Positions 52,875 through 61,453 of a stretch of DNA of 64,000 bases are shown one piece after another (position 1 is the stretch's first letter; every line of letters begins with the position of its first letter). The DNA comes from Romboutsia timonensis (GTDB lineage Bacteria > Bacillota > Clostridia > Peptostreptococcales > Peptostreptococcaceae), in assembly GCF_900106845.1 (NCBI RefSeq), contig NZ_LT629850.1, positions 426,747-490,746 on the forward strand. The letters are read 5' to 3'. Under the pieces are notes generated by a model that had not been told where the DNA came from, searched no databases, and saw only the letters and a list, made by a program, of their open reading frames with translations. The position numbers were made by a program, and so were the translations under genes.

Positions 52875-53300
52875 ATGTTAGACGGAAGAATAATGGGACT
52901 TGATGTAGGAGATAAAACTATTGGAGTTGCTGTAAGTGATTTAATGGGACTTACAGCTCAAGGCGTTAAGACTATAAAAAGAGTAGGAAAGAAAAAAGAT
53001 ATCGAAGCATTGAAAGAAATAATAAAAGAAAGACAAGTTAATAAAATAGTTTCAGGACTTCCTAAAAATATGAATGGAACATTAGGACCTCAAGGTGAAA
53101 AGGTTATAAAATTTTGTGAACTATTAGAGGAAGAAACAGGTATAAAGATAGAATATTGGGATGAAAGATTATCTACAGTGGCTGCTGAAAGAACCCTTAT
53201 ACAAGGTAATGTAAGGAGAGAAAATAGAAAAGGTGTAATAGATATGGTTGCAGCAGTAATAATATTACAAGGTTACTTAGATAGACAAAGAAATTTTTAA
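52875..53300 (+). CDS. ruvX: Holliday junction resolvase-like protein RuvX (YqgF)
   Basis: A 141-residue RNase H-fold nuclease. Motifs are [17 protein letters not shown] (first acidic site), [33 protein letters not shown] and [14 protein letters not shown] (last acidic site). YqgF proteins take part in 16S rRNA 5' maturation and possibly in junction resolution. The start follows AAGGAG. Confidence 0.94.
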   Translation: MLDGRIMGLDVGDKTIGVAVSDLMGLTAQGVKTIKRVGKKKDIEALKEIIKERQVNKIVSGLPKNMNGTLGPQGEKVIKFCELLEEETGIKIEYWDERLSTVAAERTLIQGNVRRENRKGVIDMVAAVIILQGYLDRQRNF

Positions 53301-53367
53301 AAAATATATAAAATTATAGTTTTATGATATATAATATAATTAATAAATAAAACAGAGGTGAAAAGGC

Positions 53368-53637
53368 ATGCAAGAAAACATAATAAACTTAATAGATGAA
53401 AATGGTGTAGAAAGTCAATTTGAAATAATATTAACACTAGAAGCTGAAGGTAAAGAATATGCTATATTAATGCCAGTTGAGGAAGAAGAAGCTGAAGAAG
53501 CATTAGTATTTAGAATAGACCAAGATGAACAAGGTGAGATATTAGTTCCACTAGAAGATGATAAAGAATATGAAATAGTTGTAGATGTATACAATACATT
53601 AATGGAAGAAGAAGGATTAAACTTTGATGAAGAATAA
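53368..53637 (+). CDS. DUF1292 family protein (YrzB-like)
   Basis: An 89-residue acidic protein. It reads as a small beta-rich domain (FEIILTLEAEGKEYAILMPV, ALVFRIDQDEQGEILVPL) with an acidic C-terminus. The family is conserved in Firmicutes next to ruvX and ireB; the function is unknown. It is followed by a terminator. Confidence 0.9.
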   Translation: MQENIINLIDENGVESQFEIILTLEAEGKEYAILMPVEEEEAEEALVFRIDQDEQGEILVPLEDDKEYEIVVDVYNTLMEEEGLNFDEE

Positions 53638-53642
53638 TTAGT

Positions 53643-53685
53643 AAAAAAGACTTTTCAAATTAAATTTTGGGAAGTCTTTTTTTGT
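53643..53685 (+). terminator. Terminator after the DUF1292 gene
   Basis: AAAAAAGACTTTTCAAA pairs imperfectly with TTTTGGGAAGTCTTTTTT (G-U pairs), followed by T. Confidence 0.75.
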
Positions 53686-53746
53686 GTGTAAATTTATTAT
53701 AATCAGGGAAAAATATTTAAAAATTGATTAGGAAGGAGTTAAAAAA

Positions 53747-54640
53747 GTGAAAAAAAAGGGATTAATTTTATTATTATTGCTATTAATTAGTTTTGTATCT
53801 ACTTTTAATGTATATAGCTTTAGTGAAAGAGATATTAAAGAATATAAAATGATAGAAAATATTCTTTTAATAGGGTTAGATGGAACTAATGATAAATTTC
53901 CTAAAAGATCTGATACGATGATAATATTAACTATAGATAAGTTAAATAAATCTTTAAAACTTACATCTTTAGCAAGAGATACTTTAGTTAAAATTCCAGG
54001 AAGAGGAGAAGAAAAATTAACTCATGCCTATGCATATGGACAAGAGGAACTATTGATGCAAACTATAAATGAGAACTTTGATTTAGATATAAAAGACTAT
54101 GCAGTAGTAAACTTTAAATCATTTATTGATATAGTAGATATAATAGGTGGAGTTGATATTAATGTAAATGAAAAAGAAATACATCACTTAAATGAAGTAA
54201 TAAAAGAGTGCTATGGGGTAAATCATGAGGATACTAAAAATATAGAGTATATAACAAGTAGTGGAAATCATAATTTAAATGGATACCAAGCTCTTGCTTA
54301 TGCTAGAATAAGAAAATTAGATACAATATATAAAAGAGACGAAAGACAAAGGTTAATACTAACTAATATAGCGCACAAATTATCTGATGTTTCTATAAGC
54401 AAATATCCGCAAATTGCAAAAAGTATATTAAGACATATAAAAGTTAATATAGCATTTAATAAGATAATAGATTTAGCATTTATAGCTCATGAGCTAGCAA
54501 GTTATGATATAAGTCAATTAGAATTTCCTATATCAGAGTATAGAGAAGAAGGTATAATTGGTGAAAAAGGAACTTATGTAGTTAAGTGGGATAAAAATAA
54601 AAATATAGAGTTATTACATCAGTTTATATATGGCAATTAG
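53747..54640 (+). CDS. LytR-CpsA-Psr (LCP) family cell-wall glycopolymer ligase
   Basis: LCP proteins attach secondary wall polymers to peptidoglycan outside the membrane. The 297-residue protein has an N-terminal membrane anchor (KKGLILLLLLLISFVSTFNV) and the LCP domain: NILLIGLDGTND, RSDTMIILTIDK, LKLTSLARDTLVKIPG (phosphate-binding Arg and Asp), KLTHAYAYG, VDIIGGVDINV, LNGYQALAYARIR and KRDERQRLIL. The start is GTG at 53747 after AAGGAG. The gene is not in a polymer gene cluster here; the polymer attached is unknown. Confidence 0.92.
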   Translation: MKKKGLILLLLLLISFVSTFNVYSFSERDIKEYKMIENILLIGLDGTNDKFPKRSDTMIILTIDKLNKSLKLTSLARDTLVKIPGRGEEKLTHAYAYGQEELLMQTINENFDLDIKDYAVVNFKSFIDIVDIIGGVDINVNEKEIHHLNEVIKECYGVNHEDTKNIEYITSSGNHNLNGYQALAYARIRKLDTIYKRDERQRLILTNIAHKLSDVSISKYPQIAKSILRHIKVNIAFNKIIDLAFIAHELASYDISQLEFPISEYREEGIIGEKGTYVVKWDKNKNIELLHQFIYGN

Positions 54641-54653
54641 TGGGTATAATCAA

Positions 54654-54695
54654 AATATTGTAATTGACAATAAGTTCATTATCAATTACAATATT
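54654..54695. promoter_or_regulatory. fur promoter within a 14-bp palindromic operator
   Basis: TTGACA (54664-54669), a 17-nt spacer and TACAAT (54687-54692) form the promoter. It is embedded in a perfect inverted repeat with 14-bp arms (AATATTGTAATTGA at 54654-54667, complement at 54682-54695). The reverse strand contains TGATAATGAACTTATTGTCA, close to the Fur-box pattern TGATAAT-n-ATTATCA, so autoregulation is likely. Confidence 0.7.
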
Positions 54696-54732
54696 TAATA
54701 AAGATTATCAGTTGAAAATAAGGGTGATTAGT

Positions 54733-55170
54733 ATGAATACTATGGATATATTAAAAGAAAAATTAAGAGAAACGGGATTTAAAATAACTCCTCAAAGAAG
54801 AGCTGTAATAGACATTTTATTAAAACATAACAGTGAGCATTTAAGTAGTGAACAGATATATGATTTAGTTAGAGTTGATTGTCCTGAAATAGGACTAGCT
54901 ACAGTTTACAGAACTATGCAATTATTAGATGAAATCGGAGTAATATCAAAACTTAATTTAGATGACGGATGTATAAGATATGAAATTAGTTTAAATAAAA
55001 ATGAATGTCATAATCATCATCATTTAATATGTAAAAATTGCTCAAAAATAATAGAAGTTCAAGAAGATTTATTAGAGAGCATAGAAAGTAAAATCCAAGA
55101 AAGATATAAATTTGATATAGTAGATCATGATGTAAAATTCTATGGATTATGTGAAGATTGTAAAAAATAA
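54733..55170 (+). CDS. fur: Ferric uptake regulator Fur
   Basis: A 145-residue iron-responsive repressor. The winged-helix domain includes RETGFKITPQRRAVIDILL and PEIGLATVYRTMQLLDEIGV; the regulatory domain has the metal ligands CHNHHHLICKNCSK and GLCEDCKK (two Cys pairs of the structural zinc site) and HDVKFYGLC. The motifs favour Fur over PerR or Zur. The ATG at 54733 follows AAGGGTGATT; the frame is open upstream, across the operator, but without a ribosome binding site. Confidence 0.9.
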   Translation: MNTMDILKEKLRETGFKITPQRRAVIDILLKHNSEHLSSEQIYDLVRVDCPEIGLATVYRTMQLLDEIGVISKLNLDDGCIRYEISLNKNECHNHHHLICKNCSKIIEVQEDLLESIESKIQERYKFDIVDHDVKFYGLCEDCKK

Positions 55171-55174
55171 TAAT

Positions 55175-55208
55175 AAAAATATAAGTCTCATTTGAGACTT
55201 ATATTTTT
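55175..55208. terminator. Bidirectional terminator between fur and the ydjM-like gene
   Basis: A 16-bp stem, AAAAATATAAGTCTCA (55175-55190) with its complement (55193-55208), flanked by A and T runs. It overlaps the 3' end of the convergent gene. Confidence 0.85.
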
Positions 55209-55939
55209 ATTGTAGAAAAAATAATAGATCCTACTAATATAACTACTATTAAAATTTCTAAAGCATTATTAAAAAAACTTCCAACTCTAAAATAGCCTAA
55301 AGAATATTTCTTATTACTAATAGGATAAAACAAAGGAATACCGGATTTTGTAAATAAATCACCTAAAAATAAATGACTTGCATATCCTATAGTTCCAAAA
55401 AATGATAAATTAGATATATTATATATTATCTCTATTTGCTTAAGTAAAAAATAGATTACAATAATTGCAAATATACTATGTGAAAAGCTTCTATGTTTAA
55501 GCCATGGAAATGAAGCTAGCATTAAGAAGAAAATAACAAAATATATTTTAACCTTTATAAAAAATAAGCATAGAGATAAAAGTATAAGTGTTAAAGATAA
55601 AAGTATTTTTCTAAGTAGTATGTGATTAATCTTAGATTCTAATACCATTATTGCTATAAATGTTACAATAGAGCTTAAGAAAAAATTATTATTATTTATC
55701 TTAAGAGATATAAAAAATATAGCAAAATTAATTATATATATAACTATTTTTAATATTAGTTTTGAAGCATCTTGTTTTAAAAATACATTAGAAATTGTAG
55801 AGTTAGATTCATCTAAGTCAGGAAGTATTGAAAATATAGCAGCCAATACAAGATTAAATATTGAAATAGGAATCTTAAATAAAATACAAGCTTGGATAGT
55901 ACTCAAAATACCTATTGTACAATGGGTTTTACCGCGCAT
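55199..55939 (-). CDS. YdjM/DUF457-family membrane-bound putative metal-dependent hydrolase
   Basis: A 246-residue membrane protein. Conserved polar motifs lie between about six to seven membrane segments: MRGKTHCTIG at the N-terminus, SILPDLDESNS, WLKHRSFSHSIF and SHLFLGDLFTKSGIPLFYPI, with His and Asp residues typical of this family. Some members were annotated as LexA-regulated (YdjM), but the reaction is unknown. The ATG at 55939 follows AGGAGG on the minus strand; an upstream in-frame ATG at 55978 has no such site. It is convergent with fur. Confidence 0.82.
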   Translation of the reverse strand: MRGKTHCTIGILSTIQACILFKIPISIFNLVLAAIFSILPDLDESNSTISNVFLKQDASKLILKIVIYIINFAIFFISLKINNNNFFLSSIVTFIAIMVLESKINHILLRKILLSLTLILLSLCLFFIKVKIYFVIFFLMLASFPWLKHRSFSHSIFAIIVIYFLLKQIEIIYNISNLSFFGTIGYASHLFLGDLFTKSGIPLFYPISNKKYSLGYFRVGSFFNNALEILIVVILVGSIIFSTIKI

Positions 55940-56148
55940 ATATCCTCCTAAAATTATAATATAGTTTGAGAATATCAAAATAAATTTAATTTGTCAAAAT
56001 AATACATTAAATGTATTTTAAATATTACTTAAATTATATATGAAATTATGGTACAATTATAATAACTGGTAAAGAGTGCGTGATTTGATATTATTTAAAA
56101 ACTGTAGAACGTGTTTGAAAACTAAATAGACAGAAGGAGATGATGCGA

Positions 56149-57816
56149 TTGTTTAGAAAGAATACGAATAAAATAAAAGTCATGGCATTAGGTGGGCTTA
56201 ACGAGATAGGTAAAAACATGACTGTTATTGAGTATAAAGACGAAATAATTGTAATAGATGCAGGGATGAGTTTCCCAGATGATGAAATGCTAGGTGTAGA
56301 TGTAGTCATCCCTGATATAAGCTACCTAATAAAAAATAAAGATAAAATAAAAGGTATATTCATTACACATGGTCATGAAGACCACATAGGAGCGCTTCCA
56401 TATATATTAAAAAAGATAAATATTCCTATATATGGAGCTAAACTTAGTATAGGTCTTATACAAGTTAAATTAAAAGAACATAAAATAAATAATGCTAAAC
56501 TAAATGTAGTATCTCCAAGAGATATTATAAAACTTTCACATATGGAAGTTGAATTTATAAAAAATAATCATAGTATACCAGATGCTTGTTCTATAGCTGT
56601 TCATACAGACCAAGGAATAATATATCATACAGGAGACTTTAAGATAGATTTAACGCCTATTGACGGTGAAGTTATGGACATACACAGAATATGTGAATTA
56701 AGTAAAAAGGGAGTTCTTTTATTATTAGCAGAGAGTACTAATGCTGAACAACCAGGTTCTACAATGTCAGAAAAGACAGTAGGAGCTGGATTAGATGATT
56801 TATTTAGAAAAGCATCAAATAGTAGAATAATAGTTGCAACATTTGCATCTAATATACACAGATTACAACAAATAATAAACACAGCGGAGAAATTTAACAG
56901 AAAAGTTGCTGTATCTGGAAGATCGATGGTAAATGTAGTTGCTGTAGCTACTGAATTAGGATATTTAAATATACCTGATAATATGCTAATAGATTTAAAT
57001 GATATATCTAAATATGAAGATAATGAAGTAGTACTAATAACTACAGGTTCGCAAGGTGAACCAATGTCAGCTTTAGCTAGGATGGCAAGTGCTGAACATA
57101 AGAAGGTAGAAATTAAAAGAGGCGATTTAATAATAATATCAGCTCATCCAATACCAGGGAATGAGAAACTAATATCAAAAGTTATAAATAGTTTATTTGA
57201 AAAAGGTGCTGAAGTAGTGTATGATGAATCTGATATACACGTATCAGGACATGCAAAGCAAGAAGAATTAAAACTTATGCATAGATTAGTAAGACCTAAG
57301 TTCTTTATGCCAGCTCATGGTGAATATAGAATGCTTAAAATACATGCAGAATTAGCAGAAGAATTAGGAATGCCAAGTCAAAATATATTTGTAAATAAAA
57401 CAGGAGATGTTTTAGAAATAGATAGGAATTCTGCTAAAGTTACAGGCACTATACCAACAGGTAATGTATTAGTTGATGGATTAGGTGTTGGAGATGTAGG
57501 GAATATAGTATTAAGAGATAGAAAACATTTATCAGAAGATGGTCTTATGATAGTTGTTGTTACCATATCTAAAGAAGATGGAAGAGTTCTAGCAGGTCCA
57601 GATATAATATCAAGAGGATTTGTATATGTAAGGGAATCAGAAGATTTAATGGATGGAGCTAAAAATGTAATAAAGGATGTATTAAGAGACTGCGAAGATA
57701 GAAATATAAAAGAATGGGCTTACTTAAAGAATAATATAAAAGAAAGTTTAAAAGAATATCTGTATCAAAAGACAAAGAGAAATCCTATGATACTTCCTAT
57801 AATAATGGAGGTATAA
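56149..57816 (+). CDS. rnjA: Ribonuclease J
   Basis: RNase J is the 5'-3' exo- and endonuclease of Firmicutes mRNA decay and 16S maturation. The 555-residue protein has a metallo-beta-lactamase core (ALGGLNEIGKNMTVIEY, ITHGHEDHIGALPYIL, TGDFKIDLTPI), a beta-CASP domain (ESTNAEQPGSTMSEK, ATFASNIHRLQQI, TTGSQGEPMSALARMA), HVSGHAKQEE and MPAHGEYRM, then a C-terminal domain. The start is taken as TTG at 56149, 9 nt after AAGGAG (56134-56139); ATG at 56143 and 56140 are closer to that site. A YlbF-family gene follows. Confidence 0.93.
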   Translation: MFRKNTNKIKVMALGGLNEIGKNMTVIEYKDEIIVIDAGMSFPDDEMLGVDVVIPDISYLIKNKDKIKGIFITHGHEDHIGALPYILKKINIPIYGAKLSIGLIQVKLKEHKINNAKLNVVSPRDIIKLSHMEVEFIKNNHSIPDACSIAVHTDQGIIYHTGDFKIDLTPIDGEVMDIHRICELSKKGVLLLLAESTNAEQPGSTMSEKTVGAGLDDLFRKASNSRIIVATFASNIHRLQQIINTAEKFNRKVAVSGRSMVNVVAVATELGYLNIPDNMLIDLNDISKYEDNEVVLITTGSQGEPMSALARMASAEHKKVEIKRGDLIIISAHPIPGNEKLISKVINSLFEKGAEVVYDESDIHVSGHAKQEELKLMHRLVRPKFFMPAHGEYRMLKIHAELAEELGMPSQNIFVNKTGDVLEIDRNSAKVTGTIPTGNVLVDGLGVGDVGNIVLRDRKHLSEDGLMIVVVTISKEDGRVLAGPDIISRGFVYVRESEDLMDGAKNVIKDVLRDCEDRNIKEWAYLKNNIKESLKEYLYQKTKRNPMILPIIMEV

Positions 57817-57820
57817 TTAT

Positions 57821-57859
57821 AAAAGATTGAATATAATTTATTATATTCAATCTTTTTTT
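57821..57859 (+). terminator. Terminator between rnjA and the YlbF-family gene
   Basis: A 16-bp stem (57821-57836 with 57841-57856, core GATTGAATATAA), a 4-nt loop and T7. The ribosome binding site of the next gene starts directly after. Confidence 0.85.
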
Positions 57860-57872
57860 ATGGGAGGAAGTT

Positions 57873-58208
57873 ATGGCAATATATGAAACAGCTACTAAGT
57901 TAGCTAATGAAATTAAAAGTAGTAAAGAGTATACACAGTTTAAAAAATACATGCAAGAAGTAAAAAAAGACCCAGAAAGTGAAAAACTATTAACTGAATA
58001 TAAGATGACTCAAGTTAAGGTTCAAAACTTTACGGTAAATGATCAAAAAGATCAGAAAAGAAATTTAGCTAAATTTGAATCATTAAAAAAGAAAGTATTT
58101 AACAATAAAAAACTTTCTAGATATTTAAATAGTGAACAACAATTTACATCTATGATGGCTCATATAAATCAAATATTATCGCAGGCAGTAGAAAATGATT
58201 ATAAATAG
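57873..58208 (+). CDS. YlbF/YmcA-family protein
   Basis: A 111-residue all-helical protein: TATKLANEIKSSKEYTQFKK, DPESEKLLTEYKMTQ and NSEQQFTSMMAHINQILSQA are typical of the YlbF/YheA family. In Bacillus, YlbF with YmcA and YaaT forms a complex that steers RNase Y and affects sporulation and competence. Here it lies next to RNase J but behind a strong terminator. Which member of the family it is (YlbF, YmcA, YheA) is uncertain. Confidence 0.85.
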   Translation: MAIYETATKLANEIKSSKEYTQFKKYMQEVKKDPESEKLLTEYKMTQVKVQNFTVNDQKDQKRNLAKFESLKKKVFNNKKLSRYLNSEQQFTSMMAHINQILSQAVENDYK

Positions 58209-58270
58209 TTAAGGTTTATAATAGGCATAATATAATTAATATAAAATAATAGACAAAAGAGGTATATATT

Positions 58271-58558
58271 ATGAGAGTTATAGTAATGAAAGTCAGCCTT
58301 AAAGATGATTGGGCACATTCTCTTAAGGAAAAGAGGATGGTAGTTAAAAGTATAATTGCTAAACTTCAAAATAAGTTCAATATATCTGTAGGTGAAATAG
58401 AAAATCAAGATATACATAACTTGATAACTATAGGTATTGCAGGTATAGCTTTAGATGCTAAGGTTTGTGATTCTACAATTGAGAATATAATTAACTATAT
58501 CGAAGAAATTACAGATGCAGAAATTATAAATATAGAACAAGAAGTGAATATATATTAA
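58271..58558 (+). CDS. DUF503 family protein (YlxP-like)
   Basis: A 95-residue protein. It shows the family pattern of an N-terminal strand, DDWAHSLKEKRMVVKSIIAK (DUF503 signature SLKEKR), FNISVGEIENQD and a final strand-helix. Its fold resembles ferredoxin-like or KH-like small RNA-associated domains; function unknown. In Bacillus ylxP lies in the nusA-infB-rbfA operon, so its position here is different. Confidence 0.88.
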   Translation: MRVIVMKVSLKDDWAHSLKEKRMVVKSIIAKLQNKFNISVGEIENQDIHNLITIGIAGIALDAKVCDSTIENIINYIEEITDAEIINIEQEVNIY

Positions 58559-58560
58559 TA

Positions 58561-58605
58561 AAAACTGAGTTAAGCTTAAAATTTTAAGCTTAACTCAGTT
58601 TTTTA
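58561..58605. terminator. Bidirectional terminator between convergent genes
   Basis: A perfect palindrome of 21-bp arms (58561-58581 with 58582-58602, core GAGTTAAGCTTAA) with A and T runs at its ends. Confidence 0.88.
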
Positions 58606-59091
58606 GTTATAACAGTCTACTATCTCGCCATAATATAAGAAGTGATAGTCATCTATTGGGTAGTTTTTCTTTAATTCATCTGGAAATTTATCTTTTTTTA
58701 TTCTATCAACATAAGTAATTTTACATTCATAGTACATATTACAATTATCTACTATAGGTGATGATACAGTTTTAGAATTTAAAAACTTTATATTAGCTTC
58801 CTTTGCCTTATCAATATCTTTACCAGATTTAGTGCCACATATAGTAAGAGCTTTTTTCATACCATCACTATAAGGAATACTTATAGTATAATCTTTAGCA
58901 GTCTTTAGAAATTCATATGTGTATCTTTGAGGTCTGATCATAGCTACAAAGTAAGGTTTATTCCAACTAAAGCCAATATATCCCCATGATATCGTCATAG
59001 TATTTACCCCTTGATTGTTCTTAACAGTTAAAAATGCACCTCTAGTAGTTAAATTTTTCATAGCATCTTCTAAATTCTCATAAAAATTCAT
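58603..59091 (-). CDS. Flavin reductase-like (FMN-binding split barrel) protein
   Basis: A 162-residue protein. It shows ALL the hallmarks of the family: TTRGAFLTVKNNQGVNTMTI, SWGYIGFSWNKPYFVAMI, RPQRYTYEFLKTAKDYTISI and an internal CGTKSGKDIDKAKEA. Such proteins bind FMN and reduce flavins or act as small oxidoreductases; the substrate here is unknown. The start at 59091 follows AAGAGGTG on the minus strand. It is convergent with the ylxP-like gene. Confidence 0.88.
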   Translation of the reverse strand: MNFYENLEDAMKNLTTRGAFLTVKNNQGVNTMTISWGYIGFSWNKPYFVAMIRPQRYTYEFLKTAKDYTISIPYSDGMKKALTICGTKSGKDIDKAKEANIKFLNSKTVSSPIVDNCNMYYECKITYVDRIKKDKFPDELKKNYPIDDYHFLYYGEIVDCYN

Positions 59092-59325
59092 ACAACACCT
59101 CTTAATTATAATATTAAATATACTAACAATTATATTATATATTGACTAGATTATTCTTAGTAATGGATATAAAATATTAAGTTATATTAAAAAGGAATTA
59201 TATTTAATTAATATATTATAGATTTAAATATTAATTTAAGAAATAAATATACAGAAAATAACAATTATAATTATACGATGTTGGTAAAATATATATTTAT
59301 AATATGAAAATAGAGGAGGATTAAA

Positions 59326-59508
59326 ATGGATAGCAACGCAAAAAAAGCTTTAAAACAAGTTAAAATGGAAATTGCTGCAGAATATGAAATGTATCCTGAA
59401 GATGTCTTCGATTTAATAGAACTTGGTTATAATAAAGAAAATTCTAAATTAAGAGTAAAAAGAAGTAAAGAAAGAACTAGTTTTTCTAAGACTGGTCATT
59501 TAGAATAA
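59326..59508 (+). CDS. Short SASP-like protein (alpha/beta-type small acid-soluble spore protein relative)
   Basis: A 60-residue protein. Residues 4-18 (NAKKALKQVKMEIAA) match the first helix of alpha/beta-type SASPs, which coat spore DNA. The second SASP helix with its GGEITKRLV signature is missing; instead there is EDVFDLIELGYNKENSK and a basic tail. I recall that C. difficile has a comparable short SASP-like gene beside dacF. AGAGGAGG precedes the ATG. The 234-nt gap upstream is very AT-rich, and I could not find a convincing forespore (sigma-G) promoter in it. Confidence 0.7.
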   Translation: MDSNAKKALKQVKMEIAAEYEMYPEDVFDLIELGYNKENSKLRVKRSKERTSFSKTGHLE

Positions 59509-59561
59509 AAACAATAAATAGTGAGAAAATAAATTTAAATAAATATTAAGAGGTGACATTA

Positions 59562-60713
59562 ATGAAAAAACTAGCTAGTTTTATAATGGCTATACTAATT
59601 GCAATCATGCCTATGAATTTATCTTTTGCAAATGAAGGTAATGCTCCACTTAGTGTATCTTCTAAATCAGCTATATTAATGGATGTAGGAAGTGGACAAA
59701 TACTTTACGAAAAAAATGCCCATGACAAATTACCTCCTGCAAGTGTAACTAAAGTAATGACAATGTTACTTATATGTGAGGCACTAGATTCTGGAAAAAT
59801 AACATTAGATGATAGTGTACAAATAAGTGAGAATGCAGCAAGTATGGGAGGAAGTCAAATATTTCTAGAAGCAGGAGAAGTTCAAAAAGTAGATACTTTA
59901 TTAAAGGGTATAGCAGTAGCATCTGCTAATGATGGTTGTGTTGCTATGGCAGAGTATATAGGTGGAAGTGTAGAGAGTTTCGTAGATATGATGAACGCTA
60001 AAGCTAAAGAGTTAAACATGAAGGATACTAATTTTGTAAATACTAATGGACTTCCTGTAGATAATCATTATACATCAGCTCATGATATAGCTATAATGTC
60101 TAGAGAGCTATTAAAACATGATGTTATAAGTAAATACTTAACAACTTGGATGGATCAAGTTGTAGTTGGTAAGAAGCAAATTACAGTAGGACTTGCTAAT
60201 ACAAATAAATTAATAAAGCATTATCAAGGAGCTACAGGAGTTAAAACAGGATTTACTCAACAAGCTAAATACTGTTTATCAGCTTCAGCTAAAAGAGGAG
60301 ACACTCATTTAGTTGCAGTAACTTTAGGCGCAGAGACATCACCTGAAAGATTTAAAGATGCAACTAGTCTTTTAAACTTTGGATTTGCAAATTATGAAAG
60401 TGTAAAATTATGCTCTAAAAATGACAATATAGCTACACTTACATTAGATAAGGCAGATGAGCAAAAGATAAATTTAGTAGCAAAAGAAGACTTAAGCGTA
60501 CTTATTAAAAAAGGTGGAAATAAAGATTTTACTAGAAAGATAAAAGTAAATGAAAATCCAACAATACCTATTAAAAAAGGTACAAATTTAGGATATGTAG
60601 AAATTTATCAAGGAAAAACTTTAGTAGGTAAAGTTGATTTAGTAAATACAAAAGATATACAAAAGGCAAGTTATTTAAAAATGTTACAACGAGTTATAGA
60701 TGAAATGTTATAA
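59562..60713 (+). CDS. dacF: D-alanyl-D-alanine carboxypeptidase (DacF-type)
   Basis: Low-molecular-mass PBP that trims the terminal D-Ala of stem peptides. The 383-residue protein has a signal peptide (KKLASFIMAILIAIMPMNLS, cleavage near SFA), the acyl-enzyme motif PPASVTKVMT (SxxK), VASANDGCVAM (SxN) and GVKTGFT (KTG), and a C-terminal beta domain ending in an amphipathic anchor (ASYLKMLQRVIDEML). DacF is a forespore sporulation enzyme in Bacillus; the SASP-like neighbour supports a similar timing here. The ATG at 59562 follows AAGAGGTGAC. Confidence 0.92.
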   Translation: MKKLASFIMAILIAIMPMNLSFANEGNAPLSVSSKSAILMDVGSGQILYEKNAHDKLPPASVTKVMTMLLICEALDSGKITLDDSVQISENAASMGGSQIFLEAGEVQKVDTLLKGIAVASANDGCVAMAEYIGGSVESFVDMMNAKAKELNMKDTNFVNTNGLPVDNHYTSAHDIAIMSRELLKHDVISKYLTTWMDQVVVGKKQITVGLANTNKLIKHYQGATGVKTGFTQQAKYCLSASAKRGDTHLVAVTLGAETSPERFKDATSLLNFGFANYESVKLCSKNDNIATLTLDKADEQKINLVAKEDLSVLIKKGGNKDFTRKIKVNENPTIPIKKGTNLGYVEIYQGKTLVGKVDLVNTKDIQKASYLKMLQRVIDEML

Positions 60714-60740
60714 AAAGAAGCTTTTTTAGCTTCTTTTTTT
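60712..60740 (+). terminator. Terminator after dacF
   Basis: AAAAAGAAGCT pairs with AGCTTCTTTTT around a short T loop and is followed by further T. Confidence 0.85.
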
Positions 60741-60850
60741 GATAATAATTTACAAAATAAATAATTAATCATAATTTATACATTTTTATGTTAACAATAA
60801 GTATAGATTAATCATATAATTTATTAATCAGTATGTGAGGGGAGAATACT

Positions 60851-61432
60851 ATGGTTGATGATACTTATCCTCAAATGCCAATAATAGAGACTAAAAATTA
60901 TTTGCTTAGACCAGCTAGATTAAATGATGCAGAGGACATGTTTGAGTACTACAAACAATCAAAAGTAGTAGAATATTTACCTATGAGTTCTCATAAGACG
61001 GTATCAGATACAAGAAGATTTATAAAATCATTTTTTATAGACAATTACAACCAAGGAAAAATAGGTCATTTTGCAGTTGTAGATAAGTCTAATAATAAAG
61101 TGATTGGGAATATAGGTTTAAATAACGTATATAAAAGTGATACTGAAGGGGAAATAGGTATATGTATAAACCCTATTTATTGGGGACATGATATAGCTAC
61201 AAAGCTTGGAAAAGAAGTAATTAAATTTGCATTTACTAGTACAAATATAAAAAGAATAGTAGCTAATACTTATGAAAATAACAAAAGAACTAGAAAGTCA
61301 TTAAAACACTTAAATCTTAAATATTATAAAACATATAATAAAAAAATAGTAAAGGGAATGAAGATAACTTATGTTAAGTGTGACTCATATAGGATTTTAA
61401 AATCTGAATATATTAAAATAAATAGAAAGTAA
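60851..61432 (+). CDS. GNAT-family N-acetyltransferase (RimJ/RimL-like)
   Basis: A 193-residue acetyltransferase. TKNYLLRPARLNDAEDMFEY is the RimJ/RimL start, FAVVDKSNNKVIGNIGL a core strand, EIGICINPIYWGHDIATKLG the acetyl-CoA region and NTYENNKRTRKSLKHLNLK the final motif. The substrate is unknown. Its last codons and stop lie inside the left copy of the 30-bp palindrome that flanks the insertion sequence, so the IS has left the gene intact. Confidence 0.85.
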   Translation: MVDDTYPQMPIIETKNYLLRPARLNDAEDMFEYYKQSKVVEYLPMSSHKTVSDTRRFIKSFFIDNYNQGKIGHFAVVDKSNNKVIGNIGLNNVYKSDTEGEIGICINPIYWGHDIATKLGKEVIKFAFTSTNIKRIVANTYENNKRTRKSLKHLNLKYYKTYNKKIVKGMKITYVKCDSYRILKSEYIKINRK

Positions 61433-61453
61433 TAGGTTATCCTATTACTTTCT
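61424..61453. repeat. Left copy of 30-bp palindromic target duplication
   Basis: Arms AGAAAGTAATAGG and CCTATTACTTTCT around TTAT. An exact second copy lies at 62979-63008 on the other side of the insertion sequence. It spans the stop codon of the GNAT gene. Confidence 0.85.
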
